DNA of 64,000 bases, taken from NCBI RefSeq assembly GCF_965218915.1, contig NZ_OZ244708.1, positions 434,001-498,000 of the forward strand. Direction: 5' to 3'. Origin of the DNA: Novosphingopyxis sp965218915 (lineage in GTDB: Bacteria; Pseudomonadota; Alphaproteobacteria; Sphingomonadales; Sphingomonadaceae). The position numbers and the translations under genes are program-made. Shown piece after piece: positions 31,844-40,758 of this stretch (positions within the stretch are counted from its first letter, which is position 1; each line of letters begins with the position of its first letter). Below the pieces are notes generated by a model. That model was not told the DNA's origin. It saw only the letters and a program-made list of their open reading frames with translations, and did no database searches.

Positions 31844-33898
31844 ATGCGATCATTTTGGCTCGGACTGTTGGTCCCCGCGCTGCTGCTGGGCGCCTGCGAT
31901 TTCAAAAAAGACGAACGGGACAAGGCCGCGCCGACGCCGCCCGCCGCGGTGGCCGCAACCCAGATCGATGGCGATTATCTCGCCACTGGCGGGGACGGCA
32001 CCAACTGGGCTGCGATCGGCTTCAATTATTACGGACAGCGTTTTTCACCGCTGGACGCGATTAACCGTGCCAATGTCGGCCAGCTCGGCATCGGCTGGTT
32101 GGCGGACTTGCCCGAAGGCGAGGTGCCTCAGTCCACGCCGATCGCCGCCGACGGCAAGATCTACGTCACCACTCCGCGCTCCCGTGTGTTCGCTTTCGAT
32201 GGCGCCACCGGCAAGCAGCTTTGGAGTTTTGACCCCGGACTGACCCAGCCCACCGCGGCGAAGGCGGCCAGCGGTGTGGGGAATCAGGGGCTGGCGATCT
32301 GGAAGGGCCGCCTCTATCTGGCCACGCTCGACGGACAGCTGATCGCGCTCGATGCGATCACCGGCGCGCAGCTCTGGTCGATCCAGACCGGCGGCGAGAC
32401 TGGAGCCTATCGTATCACCTCGGCCCCGCATATGGTTAAGAACATGGTCGTCATCGGCAGCGGGCGTGCCGCAAGCGGGGGCGGCCGCGGCTACGTGTCG
32501 GCCTATGATGCGACCGACGGTGCGCTACGCTGGCGCTTCTACACGGTACCACAGCCGGATGAGACGTCCGATCAGGCTTCCAGCGACGCGGTGCTCGGCA
32601 CGGCGCGGCAGACCTGGGGCGGCGGCGCGCTCGGCGCGGCGGCGGGCGGCTATGTCACCGATGCGGTGATCTACGATCCCGATGTCGACCAGCTCTATGT
32701 CGGCGTGGGCGCGGGGCCGCCCGCAGATGCGCGGGCGGGCGACCGGCTGTTTCTCTCGTCGATCGTCGCGCTCGATCCCGACGACGGCGAGTTTCTGTGG
32801 CACTATCAGGAAACGCCCGGCGGCCGCCCCGCCTATGGCGCGAGCCAGCCGTTCGTGCTGGCCGAGCTTGCGATGCCAAAAGTGCTCGACGGTCCAATAC
32901 CAGCCTGTCCGATGGTACAGGCACCGCCCGGACCAAAAGGCGACAAAATTCGGGAGGATCAGTCGATCTGCCGCGATAAGGTAAAACAGGCTGCCTCCGC
33001 GCCGCGAAAGGTGCTGCTGCACGCGTCCGACAATGGCTTCTTCTTCGTGATCGACCGAACCAGCGGCAAGCTGATCTCCGCCGCGCCGCTGTTCGACCAG
33101 CCCGGCTGGACCAGCGGTTTCGATCCCGCCACGGGCCGCCCAGTCCGGATCGGTCCCGCCGATGCCGGCAAAAAGGCCAGCCAGATCGCGCGCATCCTAG
33201 CCCCAGTTGCCGAGCAGCGGCCGATCTTTCCGCCGATCGATACGCGCCGCGCGCCGCGCTGGATGAGCTTTAATCCCGGTACCGGCCTGGTCTATTTCAC
33301 GCTGCCCCGCTACGCGCAGCAAGAGCCAGTAGAATCCGCGTCCGATGCCGCGCCAGACACGCAGCCCCCGCCCCCGCGCTGGCGGGCCGCCGGCGCGCGG
33401 TTAGTCGCCTTCGATCCGGTCGCGGGCAAAATCCGCTGGAGCCGCGCGCTGACTGCACCGCGCAACGGCAGCACGCTGTCGACTGCCGGCGGGCTCCTGT
33501 TTCTCGGCACCGGTATTGGCCGCTTCGTGGCGTTCGACGCTGCATCCGGCGCGACGCTGTACAACCGCGATCTGGGATCGGGCATCGCCGGGGCGCCGAG
33601 CACGTTTCTGGTCGGCGGCGAGCAATATGTCGCGGTGCTGACCGGGCTCGGCGGCCGTTTCGACTGGCCCGCGCCTGCAGCGTCGGCTGGCGACGGCCAG
33701 GCGAACCGGAGGAAATCGGCCGGCACGAAAACCGCAGAAACGGACGAACCCGCACCCGGCTATCTGCTCCGCGTGCCCGCCGCGCCGCGGCTGGTGCTGC
33801 TGCGATTGGGCGGCAACGAGGCGCTGGCGGCGGTTCCGCGGCCCGTCCCGTCGCCGACCCCTTCGCCCACGCCGAGACCGGAACCGCAGCGCCCGTGA
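31844..33898 (+). CDS. Quinoprotein-like (PQQ dehydrogenase fold) lipoprotein with altered active site
   Basis: A 684-residue beta-propeller protein of the alcohol-dehydrogenase quinoprotein type. The signal MRSFWLGLLVPALLLGACDF has a lipobox ending at the Cys in LGAC. Repeats of the WxW type are seen (GKQLWSFDPG, GAQLWSIQTG, GALRWRFYTVP). The segment after WRFYTVP is shortened, and WHYQETPGGRPAYGASQPF stands where active enzymes have ETPGDNWDYD, so the usual catalytic Asp is missing. No adjacent-Cys pair or haem c motif is present. The C-terminus is a Pro/Thr-rich tail of about 25 residues. It could bind PQQ without dehydrogenating, or act as a scaffold. Confidence 0.82.
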   Translation: MRSFWLGLLVPALLLGACDFKKDERDKAAPTPPAAVAATQIDGDYLATGGDGTNWAAIGFNYYGQRFSPLDAINRANVGQLGIGWLADLPEGEVPQSTPIAADGKIYVTTPRSRVFAFDGATGKQLWSFDPGLTQPTAAKAASGVGNQGLAIWKGRLYLATLDGQLIALDAITGAQLWSIQTGGETGAYRITSAPHMVKNMVVIGSGRAASGGGRGYVSAYDATDGALRWRFYTVPQPDETSDQASSDAVLGTARQTWGGGALGAAAGGYVTDAVIYDPDVDQLYVGVGAGPPADARAGDRLFLSSIVALDPDDGEFLWHYQETPGGRPAYGASQPFVLAELAMPKVLDGPIPACPMVQAPPGPKGDKIREDQSICRDKVKQAASAPRKVLLHASDNGFFFVIDRTSGKLISAAPLFDQPGWTSGFDPATGRPVRIGPADAGKKASQIARILAPVAEQRPIFPPIDTRRAPRWMSFNPGTGLVYFTLPRYAQQEPVESASDAAPDTQPPPPRWRAAGARLVAFDPVAGKIRWSRALTAPRNGSTLSTAGGLLFLGTGIGRFVAFDAASGATLYNRDLGSGIAGAPSTFLVGGEQYVAVLTGLGGRFDWPAPAASAGDGQANRRKSAGTKTAETDEPAPGYLLRVPAAPRLVLLRLGGNEALAAVPRPVPSPTPSPTPRPEPQRP

Positions 33899-33995
33899 AA
33901 CGCTTCACCTTGTGGACGATCGCCCGGCACAGGGCCGGCGAGACGGTCGAACCGGATAATGAAACCGGCCGGGAAACAGGCCAGAAGACGGGCAC

Positions 33996-34337
33996 ATGAT
34001 GAAAAAAATCGAAGCGATCATCAAGCCATTCAAACTGGACGAAGTGAAGGAGGCGCTGCACGAGGTAGGCGTGTCGGGCATTACCGTAACCGAAGCCAAG
34101 GGCTTCGGCCGGCAGAAAGGCCATACCGAACTCTATCGCGGCGCCGAATATGTCGTCGATTTCCTGCCCAAGGTGAAGCTGGAAGTCGTGGTCGAGAATG
34201 CCATATGGGAGCGTGCGGTCGAGGCAATCGCGGGTGCCGCGCAGACCGGGCGCATCGGCGACGGCAAGATTTTCGTGACCTCGATAGAGGCCGCCCTGCG
34301 CATTCGCACTGGCGAACGGGATGCGGACGCGCTGTAG
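33996..34337 (+). CDS. glnB: Nitrogen regulatory protein P-II
   Basis: A 113-residue signal protein that senses 2-oxoglutarate, ATP and uridylylation and controls glutamine synthetase. It starts MMKKIEAIIKPFKLDEVKEA. The T-loop reads GHTELYRGAEYVVDFLPK, with uridylylation Tyr52 when counted from the first Met. The B-loop is TGRIGDGKIFV. Two ATGs in tandem make the exact start uncertain by one codon. Its place 215 bases before glnA suits the GlnB class rather than GlnK, since no amtB gene is present. Confidence 0.95.
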   Translation: MMKKIEAIIKPFKLDEVKEALHEVGVSGITVTEAKGFGRQKGHTELYRGAEYVVDFLPKVKLEVVVENAIWERAVEAIAGAAQTGRIGDGKIFVTSIEAALRIRTGERDADAL

Positions 34338-34361
34338 GCTTGGATTTGGACAAATATTCGT

Positions 34362-34429
34362 GCGCTCCTGCGAAGGCAGGAGCCCATCACCGAAGCTCAC
34401 CCGACAGGCTCCTGCCTTCGCAGGAGCGC
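34362..34429. repeat. Inverted repeat element, family D, copy 1
   Basis: GCGCTCCTGCGAAGGCAGGAGC pairs with GCTCCTGCCTTCGCAGGAGCGC: each arm is itself a small palindrome and the two arms are exact complements of each other across a short middle. It lies between glnB and glnA, so it could affect read-through. Other copies are at 38094-38158 and 41478-41531. Confidence 0.88.
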
Positions 34430-34552
34430 TGCATTGCGTCGATCAAGAATTGACTTGCCACCCTATGCTGCGCTGCAAAACAGAATTGCAGCAACCCGCG
34501 CTTTGCTTTACGCTTGTTGCGCGAAACCCCTTAAACCGAAAGGCAATCGAAC

Positions 34553-35965
34553 ATGGCGACCTCTTCCAAGGACATCTTGAAGCGCATCGAGGAGGAGGAA
34601 ATCGAATGGGTCGATCTTCGCTTCACCGATCCCAAGGGCAAATGGCAGCATCTCACCATGTGCGCCGAAGTGCTGGGCGAGGATGAGCTGGAAGACGGGC
34701 TGATGTTCGACGGCAGCTCGATCGAGGGCTGGAAGGCGATCAACGAGAGCGACATGATCCTGCGTCCCGATCTGGACGCGGCCTATATGGACCCGTTCTC
34801 GGCCACCCCGATGATGGTGCTGTTCTGCGACATCGTCGAGCCATCGACCGGCGAGCTGTACGCACGCGATCCACGCTCCACCGCCAAGCGCGCCGAGGCA
34901 TTCCTGAAGAACAGCGGCATCGGCGATACCATCTATGTCGGCCCCGAAGCCGAGTTTTTCATGTTCGACGATGTCCGCTTCGAGGACGGTTACGACCGCA
35001 GCTATTACAAGATCGACGATATCGAGCTGCCCACCAATTCGGGCCGCGAATATGACGTCGGCAATATGGGCCACCGCCCGCGCGCCAAGGGCGGCTATTT
35101 CCCCGTCGCGCCGGTCGACAGCGCCGTCGACATCCGTGGCGAGATGGTCGCCACCATGCTGGAAATGGGCCTCAAGATGGACAAGCACCATCATGAAGTG
35201 GGCGCCGCGCAGCACGAGCTGGGCCTCACCTTTTCCACGCTGGTCACCTGCGCGGACCAGATGCAGGTCTATAAATATGTCGTGCACCAGGTGGCCCACA
35301 GCTACGGCAAGACCGCGACCTTCATGCCCAAGCCGATCGCCAAGGACAACGGCTCGGGCATGCATACCCACATGTCGATCTGGGATGGCAAGAAGCCGTT
35401 GTTCGCGGGCGACGGCTATGCGGGCCTAAGCGAAATGTGCCTTCATTATATCGGCGGCGTAATCAAGCATGCCCATGCGCTCAACGCCTTCACCAACCCG
35501 ACCACCAACAGCTACAAGCGGCTGGTGCCGGGTTACGAGGCGCCGGTGCTGCTGGCCTATTCCAGCCGCAACCGCTCGGCCAGCTGCCGCATTCCTTATG
35601 GTGCGGGCGAAAAGGCCAAGCGCGTCGAGTTCCGCTTTCCCGATCCGTTGGCCAATCCCTATCTGGCCTATGCCGCGCTGTTGATGGCGGGCCTCGACGG
35701 CATCCGCAACAAGATCCATCCGGGCGAGGCGATGGACAAGAATCTCTACGATCTTCCGCCCGAAGAGCTGAAGGACGTGCCCACCGTCTGCCGCAACCTG
35801 CGCGAGGCGCTCGAGGCGCTTCAGGCTGATCACGACTTCCTGCTGGAGGGCGATGTGTTCAGCAAGGACCAGATCGAGGCCTATATCGAACTCAAATGGC
35901 CCGAGGTCGAGCGCTGGGAAACCACGCCGAGCCCGGTCGAGTACGACATGTATTATTCGAGCTGA
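34553..35965 (+). CDS. glnA: Glutamine synthetase, type I
   Basis: Joins ammonia to glutamate using ATP; the main entry of ammonium. The protein has 470 residues, standard for GSI-beta. Landmarks are FDGSSIEGWKAINESDM (near 50), GPEAEFFMFD, the ATP-site KPIAKDNGSGMHTH, and the glutamate/phosphate region FPDPLANPYLAYA. The adenylylation site is the Tyr in KNLYDLPPEE, so control by adenylyltransferase is expected. The upstream 215 bases carry a repeat but no clear sigma-54 site was seen. A strong terminator follows. Confidence 0.97.
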   Translation: MATSSKDILKRIEEEEIEWVDLRFTDPKGKWQHLTMCAEVLGEDELEDGLMFDGSSIEGWKAINESDMILRPDLDAAYMDPFSATPMMVLFCDIVEPSTGELYARDPRSTAKRAEAFLKNSGIGDTIYVGPEAEFFMFDDVRFEDGYDRSYYKIDDIELPTNSGREYDVGNMGHRPRAKGGYFPVAPVDSAVDIRGEMVATMLEMGLKMDKHHHEVGAAQHELGLTFSTLVTCADQMQVYKYVVHQVAHSYGKTATFMPKPIAKDNGSGMHTHMSIWDGKKPLFAGDGYAGLSEMCLHYIGGVIKHAHALNAFTNPTTNSYKRLVPGYEAPVLLAYSSRNRSASCRIPYGAGEKAKRVEFRFPDPLANPYLAYAALLMAGLDGIRNKIHPGEAMDKNLYDLPPEELKDVPTVCRNLREALEALQADHDFLLEGDVFSKDQIEAYIELKWPEVERWETTPSPVEYDMYYSS

Positions 35966-35989
35966 TCCTTTTCTCTACCGTCAAACGAA

Positions 35990-36019
35990 GGGGCGCCTCG
36001 CGGGGGGCGCCCTTTTTTT
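35990..36019 (+). terminator. Rho-independent terminator after glnA
   Basis: GGGCGCC (35991-35997) pairs with GGCGCCC (36006-36012), followed by seven T residues (36013-36019). It starts 25 bases after the glnA stop codon. Confidence 0.85.
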
Positions 36020-36167
36020 CGGATGGCCGGAACTGGCACCGACTTTCCCGGCAGCTACCTCGGTCAACGCTGTTCGCAGAAAAATCAACGTTGCTCGGCG
36101 AATGACGGATGGGCCAGTCGCCGCGCCCGCTTACCTTGAGCGCTCATCGGATGAGGAAAGCCCGATT

Positions 36168-36644
36168 ATGCGCATTTTTGCAATTTTTGCATGCTGTGTC
36201 TCGATGACGTTGGCGCAGCCCTGTCTCGGCCAAACGGTGGAGAAAGCGGACACCGCCTCCAATCGTGCGCTCGTCGACGCCTTTTCCGATGCCCGCAACG
36301 GTTTCGATGCGGCCGCGCTCGATGGCCTGCTGGCCCCCGACTATGTCGAAATATCACCGCGCGGAGAAATCGATACGCGCGAAAACGTGCTGTCATTCTA
36401 CGCGCCGGACAAGGCGACGCCCGTCCCGCCGATGACACGCAGCATCGAATTCATCAATCGCTACGGAGACATAGCCGTGGCCGTCGGCACGGTGAGCTTT
36501 TCGTTTGCGAAACCGGACGGAGAAACGATCAGCCGCGCCGTTCGGGTGACTTATGTCGAACAGCTCGTCGGCGGACGATGGCAGATGCTTTCGACGCAAT
36601 ATACGGGCGTCCAACCTGCGCCCGGTCCGTCGGCCGCCAACTGA
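36168..36644 (+). CDS. Exported NTF2-like (SnoaL/DUF4440-type) protein
   Basis: A 158-residue protein with a signal peptide starting MRIFAIFACCVSMTLAQPCLG and a likely cut after LGQ. The mature part has the cone-shaped NTF2-like pattern: a helix with LVDAFSDARNGFDAAALDGLL, then YVEISPRGEIDTRENVLSFY, and a strand-rich end with VTYVEQLVGGRWQMLSTQYTG. No catalytic residues could be assigned. The ATG at 36168 follows GAGGAAAG; a longer frame from 35853 would run through the glnA terminator and lacks support. Its ligand or substrate is unknown. Confidence 0.78.
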   Translation: MRIFAIFACCVSMTLAQPCLGQTVEKADTASNRALVDAFSDARNGFDAAALDGLLAPDYVEISPRGEIDTRENVLSFYAPDKATPVPPMTRSIEFINRYGDIAVAVGTVSFSFAKPDGETISRAVRVTYVEQLVGGRWQMLSTQYTGVQPAPGPSAAN

Positions 36645-36871
36645 CGGCCGCGGCGCGAAGACCGGGCGTATCCCACCAGGCTCAGGACAGCTAGCATCTG
36701 TGCCGCGGCTGTCGGCATAAGGCGTCAGCGTCATGTCTTGGGGGGAAAAGCCACGATATTGCCGCGGGGCGGCCCGGCGGCTCGATTGATTTGTATTGGG
36801 CACGGGCGTAGGGATGGTTACAGGCGGCCCCCGAGAGCCGCCATTGTTGTTTTTCACGAAAAGGCCGCCCC

Positions 36872-38071
36872 ATGTCGATCACCCCGCTCATGCCCGTCTA
36901 TCCCCGCTGCGACGTGCGTCCGGTGGAGGGCGACGGCTGTTATCTCATCACCGAGGACGGCCGGCGGTTGCTCGATTTCGCCAGCGGCATCGCGGTGAAC
37001 TCGCTCGGCCACAGTCATCCCGCGCTGATCGAGGCGATCCAGACCCAGGCCGCCAAGCTGATGCATGTGTCCAACATGTATGGCAGCCCACAGGGCGAGC
37101 GGCTGGCGCAGCGCATCGTCGATACGACTTTCGCCGATACCGTGTTCTTTACCAACAGCGGCGCGGAAGCGGTGGAATGCGCGATCAAGACCGCGCGTGC
37201 CTATCACCAGCACGAGGGCGGCGATGCCGCGCGCACCGAGCTGATCACCTTTTCGATGGCGTTTCACGGGCGCACCATGGCCACGATCAGCGCCTCCAAC
37301 CAGACCAAGATGCACAAGGGATTCCAGCCGTTGCTGCCCGGCTTCAAATATGTCGAATTCGACGATCTGGAGGCCGCGCGCGCCGCCGTCGGACCGAACA
37401 CCGCCGGGTTCCTGGTCGAGCCGATCCAGGGCGAGGGCGGTATCCGTCCGGCCAGCCAGGCGTTCATGACCGGCCTGCGCGAAATCTGCGACGAGCAGGA
37501 TTTGATGCTGGTGCTGGACGAAGTGCAATGCGGCGTCGGGCGCACCGGCAAGCTCTACGCGCACGAACATTATGGCGTGACGCCGGACATCCTTGCGACC
37601 GCCAAGGGCATCGCCGGGGGCTTTCCGCTGGGCGCCTGCCTTGCCACCGAACAGGCGGCGCGCGGCATGGGCTTCGGATCGCACGGCTCGACCTATGGCG
37701 GTAACCCACTGGCCATGGCCGCGGGCGAGGCGGTGTGGAACGTGATCGCGAACGAGGACTTTCTCGCAAACGTGCGTGCCAAGGGCGAACGCCTGCGCAG
37801 CGCGATCGAACAGTTCATCGGCAATCATGACGACCTGTTCGAGCTGGTGCGCGGCGAAGGCCTGATGCTCGGCCTCAAGATGAAGGTCGAGAGCCGTCCC
37901 TTCTATGCGCATTTGCGAGACAATCATGATCTGACGACCGTCGCCGCGGCCGACAACGTCATCCGCGTGCTGCCGCCGCTGATCATCGAGGACGCGCATA
38001 TCGCCGAGTTCATGGAGAAGCTGTCGGCGGGCGCGGCCGATTATGTCGTGCCGGAGGCGGCAGCGGCCTGA
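36872..38071 (+). CDS. argD: Acetylornithine/succinyldiaminopimelate aminotransferase
   Basis: A PLP enzyme of 399 residues in arginine synthesis (N-acetylornithine formation). The PLP lysine lies in ILATAKGIAGGFPLGA, preceded by LVLDEVQCGVGRTGKL with the cofactor Asp. The N-terminal part has DFASGIAVNSLGHSHP and FTNSGAEAVECAIK. Its start is ATG 36872 with GGCCGCC upstream, not a strong ribosome site. argF follows 105 bases later with a repeat between, so the two act in one pathway and may share a transcript. Confidence 0.94.
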   Translation: MSITPLMPVYPRCDVRPVEGDGCYLITEDGRRLLDFASGIAVNSLGHSHPALIEAIQTQAAKLMHVSNMYGSPQGERLAQRIVDTTFADTVFFTNSGAEAVECAIKTARAYHQHEGGDAARTELITFSMAFHGRTMATISASNQTKMHKGFQPLLPGFKYVEFDDLEAARAAVGPNTAGFLVEPIQGEGGIRPASQAFMTGLREICDEQDLMLVLDEVQCGVGRTGKLYAHEHYGVTPDILATAKGIAGGFPLGACLATEQAARGMGFGSHGSTYGGNPLAMAAGEAVWNVIANEDFLANVRAKGERLRSAIEQFIGNHDDLFELVRGEGLMLGLKMKVESRPFYAHLRDNHDLTTVAAADNVIRVLPPLIIEDAHIAEFMEKLSAGAADYVVPEAAAA

Positions 38072-38093
38072 GAGTTGCGCCGAACCATAAGTT

Positions 38094-38158
38094 GCGCTCC
38101 TGCGAAGGCAGGAGCCCAGCAGGTGCCCTCTCCTGATGGACCCCTGCCTTCGCAGGGG
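38094..38158. repeat. Inverted repeat element, family D, copy 2
   Basis: GCGCTCCTGCGAAGGCAGGAGC at the left and CCCCTGCCTTCGCAGGGG at the right; the right arm has changed GCTCC to CCCC. It lies between argD and argF and ends 18 bases before the argF start. Confidence 0.85.
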
Positions 38159-38176
38159 AACAAGGAAAGAGTTTTT

Positions 38177-39103
38177 ATGACCCGCCATTTCCTCAACCTC
38201 TCCGATGCCGGCGGCGACGCCATCGCGGCCATGCTGGGGGATGCGCTCGACCGCAAGGCCGCGCGCCAGGGCTGGCCCAAAGGCAGGCCCGACTCCGATG
38301 CGCCGCTCGCCGGCCATGTCCTCGCGATGATCTTCGAGAAAAGCTCCACGCGCACGCGCTTCAGCTTCGAGATGGCGATGACGCAGCTCGGCGGCAGCGT
38401 CATAGTAGCCGATGCCGGATCAATGCAGTTGGGCCGCGGCGAAAGCGTGGCGGACACCGCGCGCGTGCTGTCGGCTTACGTCGATGCGATCATGCTCAGG
38501 ACCGACGATCATGCCAAGATCGAGGTCATGGCGCACCACGCCGGCGTGCCGGTAATCAATGCGCTCACCGATCTTTCGCACCCCTGCCAGATCGTCGCCG
38601 ATCTGCTGACCATCGTCGATCATGGCAAGGCGCTGCCCGGCCTGCAGTTTGCTTGGCTGGGCGACGGCAATAATGTACTTAACTCCATCGTCGAGGCGGC
38701 GGGTCTGATGAAGTTCGACGTGCGCATCGGCTGCCCCGAGGGCTATGATCCCGATGAGCGCTTCATCGCGCAGGCGCGCGCGGGCGGGGCCGATATCTCG
38801 ATCCACCGCGACGCGGACGAAGCGGCGGCGGGCGCGGATGTGATCGTGACCGACACCTGGATTTCGATGGGCCAGCGTGGCGGCGATGCCAAGCTGGCCG
38901 TGATGATGCCCTTTCAGGTCGACGCGGCGCTGATGGCGCGCGCAAGACCTGAGGCCTTGTTTCTGCATTGCCTGCCCGCGCATCGCGGCGAGGAGGTGAC
39001 GGCGGACGTGATCGACGGCCCGCAGTCGGTGATTTTCGACGAGGCGGAAAACCGCCTGCACGCGCAAAAATCGATCTTGCGCTGGGTTTTCGGCCAACTC
39101 TGA
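38177..39103 (+). CDS. argF: Ornithine carbamoyltransferase
   Basis: Makes citrulline from ornithine and carbamoyl phosphate. The protein has 308 residues. The carbamoyl-phosphate motif is SSTRTRFSFE, and the ornithine-binding motif HCLPAHRGEE, with MGQRGGDAKL near the SMG loop region. The start at 38177 is ATG after AAGGAAAG; the longer frame beginning at 38075 passes through the repeat and was rejected. hslO follows 13 bases later. Confidence 0.96.
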   Translation: MTRHFLNLSDAGGDAIAAMLGDALDRKAARQGWPKGRPDSDAPLAGHVLAMIFEKSSTRTRFSFEMAMTQLGGSVIVADAGSMQLGRGESVADTARVLSAYVDAIMLRTDDHAKIEVMAHHAGVPVINALTDLSHPCQIVADLLTIVDHGKALPGLQFAWLGDGNNVLNSIVEAAGLMKFDVRIGCPEGYDPDERFIAQARAGGADISIHRDADEAAAGADVIVTDTWISMGQRGGDAKLAVMMPFQVDAALMARARPEALFLHCLPAHRGEEVTADVIDGPQSVIFDEAENRLHAQKSILRWVFGQL

Positions 39104-39116
39104 CTATCTTGGGGCG

Positions 39117-40064
39117 ATGAACGACAAGAATACGCCCCCTGAAACCCCGCAAAGCGAAACCTATTCCGACCGTCCACTGCGCTTCTCCATCCCCGGCCGC
39201 CACGCGCGCGGCCGTGCGGTGCGGATTGAGGAGAGCCTGGCCGATATCCTCTCCGCCCACGCCTATCCGCCCGCGATCGAAGCGCTGCTGACCGAGGCGG
39301 TGACGCTCGCCGCTCTGCTGGGATCGCTGCTCAAGGATGTCGGCGGCGAGCTCACCATGCAGGCACAGACCGAGGCCGGGGCGGTGACGCTGCTGGTCTG
39401 CGATTATCGCGACGGGCAGCTGCGCGGGTATGCCCAATATGACGAGGCACGCGTGGCCGAACTACCGCCCGAGCCGACCCTGTTCGGCCTGTTCGGCAAA
39501 GGCTTTCTGGCGATCACCTTTGACCGCAAGCAGCAGAGCGCGGACGAACCGGGGGGCCGCTATCAGGGTATCGTGCCGTTGGAGGGCGCGTCATTGGCCG
39601 AAGCCTGCGAATATTATTTCGCGCAGTCCGAGCAGATCCCGACGCTGATCCGCACCGCGCGCGGCATCGTCGGCGGCCGCGCCGTTGCGGGAGGCTTCCT
39701 GGTCCAGCATCTCGCCGAGGGCGAAGACGGGCGCGAGCGGCTGCATGTGCGGCTCGACCATCCCGAGTGGGAACATGTCCGCGCGCTCGCCGAGACGATC
39801 AAACCGGAGGAGCTGGCCCATCCCGGCCTGCCGCTGGAGGAGCTGGTCTGGCGGCTGTTCCACGAGGAGCGCGAGGTACGGATCGAGCAGGGCATAGGCC
39901 TCAGCAAGGGTTGCCGCTGCGATCCCGATCATATCCGCTCGGTGATCGGCCGTTTTCCACGCGACGAGCGCCGCGAAATGGCCGACGAAGCAGGCGATAT
40001 CACCGTCGACTGCGAATTCTGCAGCCGCAAATTTCCTATCTCCGTGGCTAGCCTCGACAACTGA
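39117..40064 (+). CDS. hslO: Redox-regulated chaperone Hsp33
   Basis: A holdase activated by oxidation, when its zinc is lost and disulfides form. The C-terminal zinc site is intact as CRC (Cys266, Cys268) and CEFC (Cys299, Cys302), spaced as in known Hsp33. The N-terminal domain is seen in LRFSIPGRHARGRAVRIEES. At 315 residues it is slightly longer than the Escherichia coli protein, because of an N-terminal hydrophilic extension of about 20 residues. It lies 13 bases after argF and is followed by a terminator, so it ends the arg unit. Confidence 0.95.
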   Translation: MNDKNTPPETPQSETYSDRPLRFSIPGRHARGRAVRIEESLADILSAHAYPPAIEALLTEAVTLAALLGSLLKDVGGELTMQAQTEAGAVTLLVCDYRDGQLRGYAQYDEARVAELPPEPTLFGLFGKGFLAITFDRKQQSADEPGGRYQGIVPLEGASLAEACEYYFAQSEQIPTLIRTARGIVGGRAVAGGFLVQHLAEGEDGRERLHVRLDHPEWEHVRALAETIKPEELAHPGLPLEELVWRLFHEEREVRIEQGIGLSKGCRCDPDHIRSVIGRFPRDERREMADEAGDITVDCEFCSRKFPISVASLDN

Positions 40065-40103
40065 CCCGGGCCGTATTTCGGCCATGCCCCGGTCGCTTTT
40101 TTT
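40063..40103 (+). terminator. Probable rho-independent terminator after hslO
   Basis: Inner stem GGCCG (40069-40073)/CGGCC (40079-40083) with loop TATTT, outer stem GACC (40063-40066)/GGTC (40091-40094) across an internal loop, then GC and seven T (40097-40103). It starts inside the hslO stop codon. Confidence 0.6.
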
Positions 40104-40157
40104 CCACTTCCATCCTATAACGGCAAGCGTGGGCTAGTCGCTTCCACGGACGAATAT

Positions 40158-40556
40158 ATGATGAAAAAACATAATGCTTTCCTGCTCGGCCTGTCGGCTG
40201 TCGCCACCATGTCCGGGGCCGCGCTTGCGGCGAAGTCCGCCTTTTCGCTCCAGACCTTGGAGAAAGGGCAGTGGTCGCTGCGCGACAAGGAAAACGGGTT
40301 CAAGACGGTGAAGCGCATCTGCCTCGGCGATCCGCAGGTGCTTATACAGTTGCGCCATCTCGGCCAGAGTTGTGCGGTCAAGCGCTTGAACGGCGATGCG
40401 CGCCAGGCGATGTACAGCTATAGATGCAGGGGAGCACAAGGCAGCACCACGATTCGCCGCGAGACCGACCGGCTGGTACAAATCCGCAGCCAAGGGCTCG
40501 ATCATGGCGCACCGTTCGCGTTCGATTACGAGGCGCGCAAGACCGGGGGCTGCTGA
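40158..40556 (+). CDS. Small exported protein of unknown function (DUF3617-like)
   Basis: A 132-residue protein with a signal peptide MMKKHNAFLLGLSAVATMSG and cleavage near ALAA. The mature part contains FSLQTLEKGQWSLRDKENGF and three or four cysteines (RICLG, SCAVKR, YRCRG and a terminal GGC), likely disulfide-bonded outside the cytoplasm. The pattern of a short Trp-containing strand region followed by paired cysteines is like sphingomonad DUF3617-type proteins, but similarity is loose. The frame is well supported by the signal and a preceding terminator. No functional neighbour is evident. Confidence 0.7.
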   Translation: MMKKHNAFLLGLSAVATMSGAALAAKSAFSLQTLEKGQWSLRDKENGFKTVKRICLGDPQVLIQLRHLGQSCAVKRLNGDARQAMYSYRCRGAQGSTTIRRETDRLVQIRSQGLDHGAPFAFDYEARKTGGC

Positions 40557-40624
40557 GCGCCGCAACAAATAATTCATGTCGGCGCCGCCACCGTTAAGCT
40601 TTCATTTACTAAAATTTGTTATCA

Positions 40625-40713
40625 GACGTCCCGTACCCAATTTCGGTACGCTTTCCTCCCTAGCTGGCTCGCACGAGCCGAGACTGGGCCGCTCTAAGGA
40701 GTGGCCCATTTTT
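40625..40713 (+). ncRNA. Candidate small RNA with three hairpins, CCUCCC motif and terminator
   Basis: Three stems in a row: CGTACC/GGTACG (40632-40637 and 40645-40650), GGCTCG/CGAGCC (40666-40671 and 40674-40679), and TGGGCCGCT/AGTGGCCCA (40685-40693 and 40700-40708) followed by TTTTT (40709-40713). The segment between the first and second stems is single-stranded and reads CTTTCCTCCCTAGCT, complementary to a Shine-Dalgarno core. The last stem with its T run is a good intrinsic terminator. The whole lies in the 200-base gap before queC; it could instead be a leader of queC that ends transcription early. Confidence 0.5.
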
Positions 40714-40758
40714 CATGCGTTGCTTGCGGTGGGGCCTATGTTTCCCTAGCTCCCGGGC

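Noticed and set aside
40557..40758. preQ1 riboswitch upstream of queC
   Set aside because: No preQ1 aptamer core (pseudoknot tail with A-rich strand) was seen; the structures present fit an sRNA or simple terminator better.
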